From an uncultured Gemmatimonadota bacterium (GTDB taxonomy: Bacteria; Gemmatimonadota; Gemmatimonadetes; Gemmatimonadales; Gemmatimonadaceae), in assembly GCA_946478895.1 (NCBI GenBank), contig CAMLDY010000140.1, positions 1-5,830 on the forward strand: a DNA stretch of 5,830 bases, written 5' to 3'. The translations under genes and the position numbers were made by a program. Below are positions 5,067 to 5,830 of the stretch, piece by piece. Below the pieces are notes generated by a model. That model was given only the letters and a program-made list of their open reading frames with translations. It had not been told where the DNA came from and searched no databases. The number at the start of each line of letters is the position of its first letter. Position 1 is the stretch's first letter.

Positions 5067-5828
5067 CTATCGAGGGACGGTCGCACCAGCATCCGCGACG
5101 ACCGTCCCAGCGAATAACGTCATGTAAACTCCAAGCGTCAGAATCAGAACCGCGACGACGCTTCGAAACAGGCGCTCCGGGACGCGTCGCAGCACCCGCT
5201 CACCGAAAATGGTCCCGATCACCGCACCGAGAGTGGCGATGACGACGATGGTCAAGATCGCTGAGATCGCGCTGCCCTGGGTGACGAAATATGCGGGCAT
5301 GCGCGCGGCGTCGACGATGAGACCGGTCGCAGTCGCTGTTGCAACGAAAGCCTGCTTGTCGAGGTCGAAGCCGAGTAGCGCCGCGGAGCGGATGCCGCCC
5401 TGGTTACCGACGAGTCCGCCAAAGAATCCCGACACCGCGCCCGCAATCAAGCCCAGCACATTGCCGAAGCGCATGCGACGGGACAGTCCCGACAGCTCGC
5501 TGATGCCGACGAACACGAGCAACAATCCGAAGACGACATCCAGTGCGCGGTTGGCGGCGACGTTGTGAAGCAGCGCGCCGGTGAGTCCGCCGGCTGCGCT
5601 CGGTATCCCGAAACGGATCAGCACGGCCTTATCGACATGTGCGCGTAAACGCCAGAATCTGAGCGCCGTCGCGAACAGGTGCGGAATGGAGATTGCCGCG
5701 ACGGCGAGGCGCGTGCCGACGCTCGTCGCGAGCAGCGGGGTGAGAACGCTGCCGATTCCAAACCCCGTGATGCTGGCGATGCCCCCGGCAATTGCAGCAG
5801 CGATGAAGACGACGATCTGAAAAATCAT
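5067..5828 (-). CDS. TauE/SafE-family membrane permease
   Basis: This is a 253-residue polytopic inner-membrane protein with about eight hydrophobic helices, roughly 4-26, 43-60, 68-88, 94-112, 123-142, 160-182, 187-208 and 222-241. The two-fold repeat of the TauE/SafE family is visible: the Gly-rich GGIASITGFGIGSVLTPLL (15-33) in the first half and SGFFGGLVGNQGGIRSAALL (133-152) opening the second. The length is normal. Family members are proposed to move sulfite, sulfoacetate, taurine-derived or other organic anions; the substrate cannot be told here. The start is ATG at 5828-5826, just inside the window edge, so its ribosome binding site and promoter are not visible and a slightly earlier start cannot be excluded. 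The gene runs opposite to the outer-membrane protein gene. A functional link to the M56 operon is not indicated. Confidence 0.9.
   Translation of the reverse strand: MIFQIVVFIAAAIAGGIASITGFGIGSVLTPLLATSVGTRLAVAAISIPHLFATALRFWRLRAHVDKAVLIRFGIPSAAGGLTGALLHNVAANRALDVVFGLLLVFVGISELSGLSRRMRFGNVLGLIAGAVSGFFGGLVGNQGGIRSAALLGFDLDKQAFVATATATGLIVDAARMPAYFVTQGSAISAILTIVVIATLGAVIGTIFGERVLRRVPERLFRSVVAVLILTLGVYMTLFAGTVVADAGATVPR
5074..5108. terminator. 10-bp perfect hairpin between convergent genes, inside the permease 3' end
   Basis: GGGACGGTCG (5074-5083) is exactly complementary to CGACCGTCCC (5099-5108), with a 15-nt loop. It starts 17 nt after the outer-membrane protein stop (5056) and covers the last codons of the permease, whose stop is at 5067-5069. 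It could end transcription of the plus-strand gene, or of both genes, but neither side has a T tract, so it is not a classical intrinsic terminator. The pairing is certain; the terminator role is inferred from its place between converging genes. Confidence 0.45.
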
Positions 5829-5830
5829 AA

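Noticed and set aside
5209..5568. 119-codon plus-strand frame opposite the permease
   Set aside because: It is antisense to an eight-helix TauE/SafE protein with both family repeats, and has no family features of its own.
1..5830. CRISPR array, tRNA or rRNA gene, insertion sequence or attachment site
   Set aside because: I saw no regularly spaced repeats, cloverleaf-like sequence, transposase-like protein or terminal inverted repeats with target duplications.

Overview
The window looks like chromosomal DNA from a GC-rich, Gram-negative-type bacterium. The genes are tightly packed, two proteins carry Sec signal peptides, and one of these is probably an outer-membrane beta-barrel. The mix of a BlaI-type repressor with an M56 metalloprotease, a DUF4097-type domain and a DUF1259 protein is typical of Gemmatimonadota, and also of Acidobacteriota. 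The phylum is inferred from gene content only; there is no rRNA or other marker here.

Layout: (1) 1-245, minus strand: the N-terminal part of a secreted DUF1259 (LppY/LpqO-like) protein that runs off the left edge. (2) 246-416: a 171-nt divergent intergenic region. It holds a strong 13-bp stem-loop directly next to the DUF1259 ribosome binding site, a small inverted repeat, a plausible plus-strand promoter, and a perfect 7+2+7 palindrome at that promoter's predicted start point. (3) 417-4170, plus strand: a three-gene operon with two ATGA stop/start overlaps. It encodes a BlaI/MecI-family repressor, a BlaR1-like M56 membrane protease whose periplasmic C-terminus is a DUF4097-type repeat domain instead of a penicillin sensor, and an exported alpha/beta hydrolase with an extra N-terminal domain. 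(4) 4171-4279: a short gap with a weak stem-loop. (5) 4280-5056, plus strand: an unrecognised exported, beta-strand-rich, probable outer-membrane protein. (6) 5067-5828, minus strand: a TauE/SafE-family permease, convergent with the previous gene. A 10-bp perfect hairpin lies inside the end of its coding sequence. No stretch over 300 nt lacks a gene. I saw no tRNA, rRNA, CRISPR array or insertion sequence.

Working model (inference): the M56 protein senses an envelope signal through its periplasmic DUF4097-type domain. Its cytosolic zinc-protease site then leads to loss of the BlaI-like repressor from the palindrome at 377-392. This would induce the whole operon, including the periplasmic hydrolase. 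The logic is that of BlaR1/BlaI with the sensor and the output enzyme exchanged, and it is the most interesting content of the window. The DUF1259, outer-membrane and permease genes look like independent neighbours.
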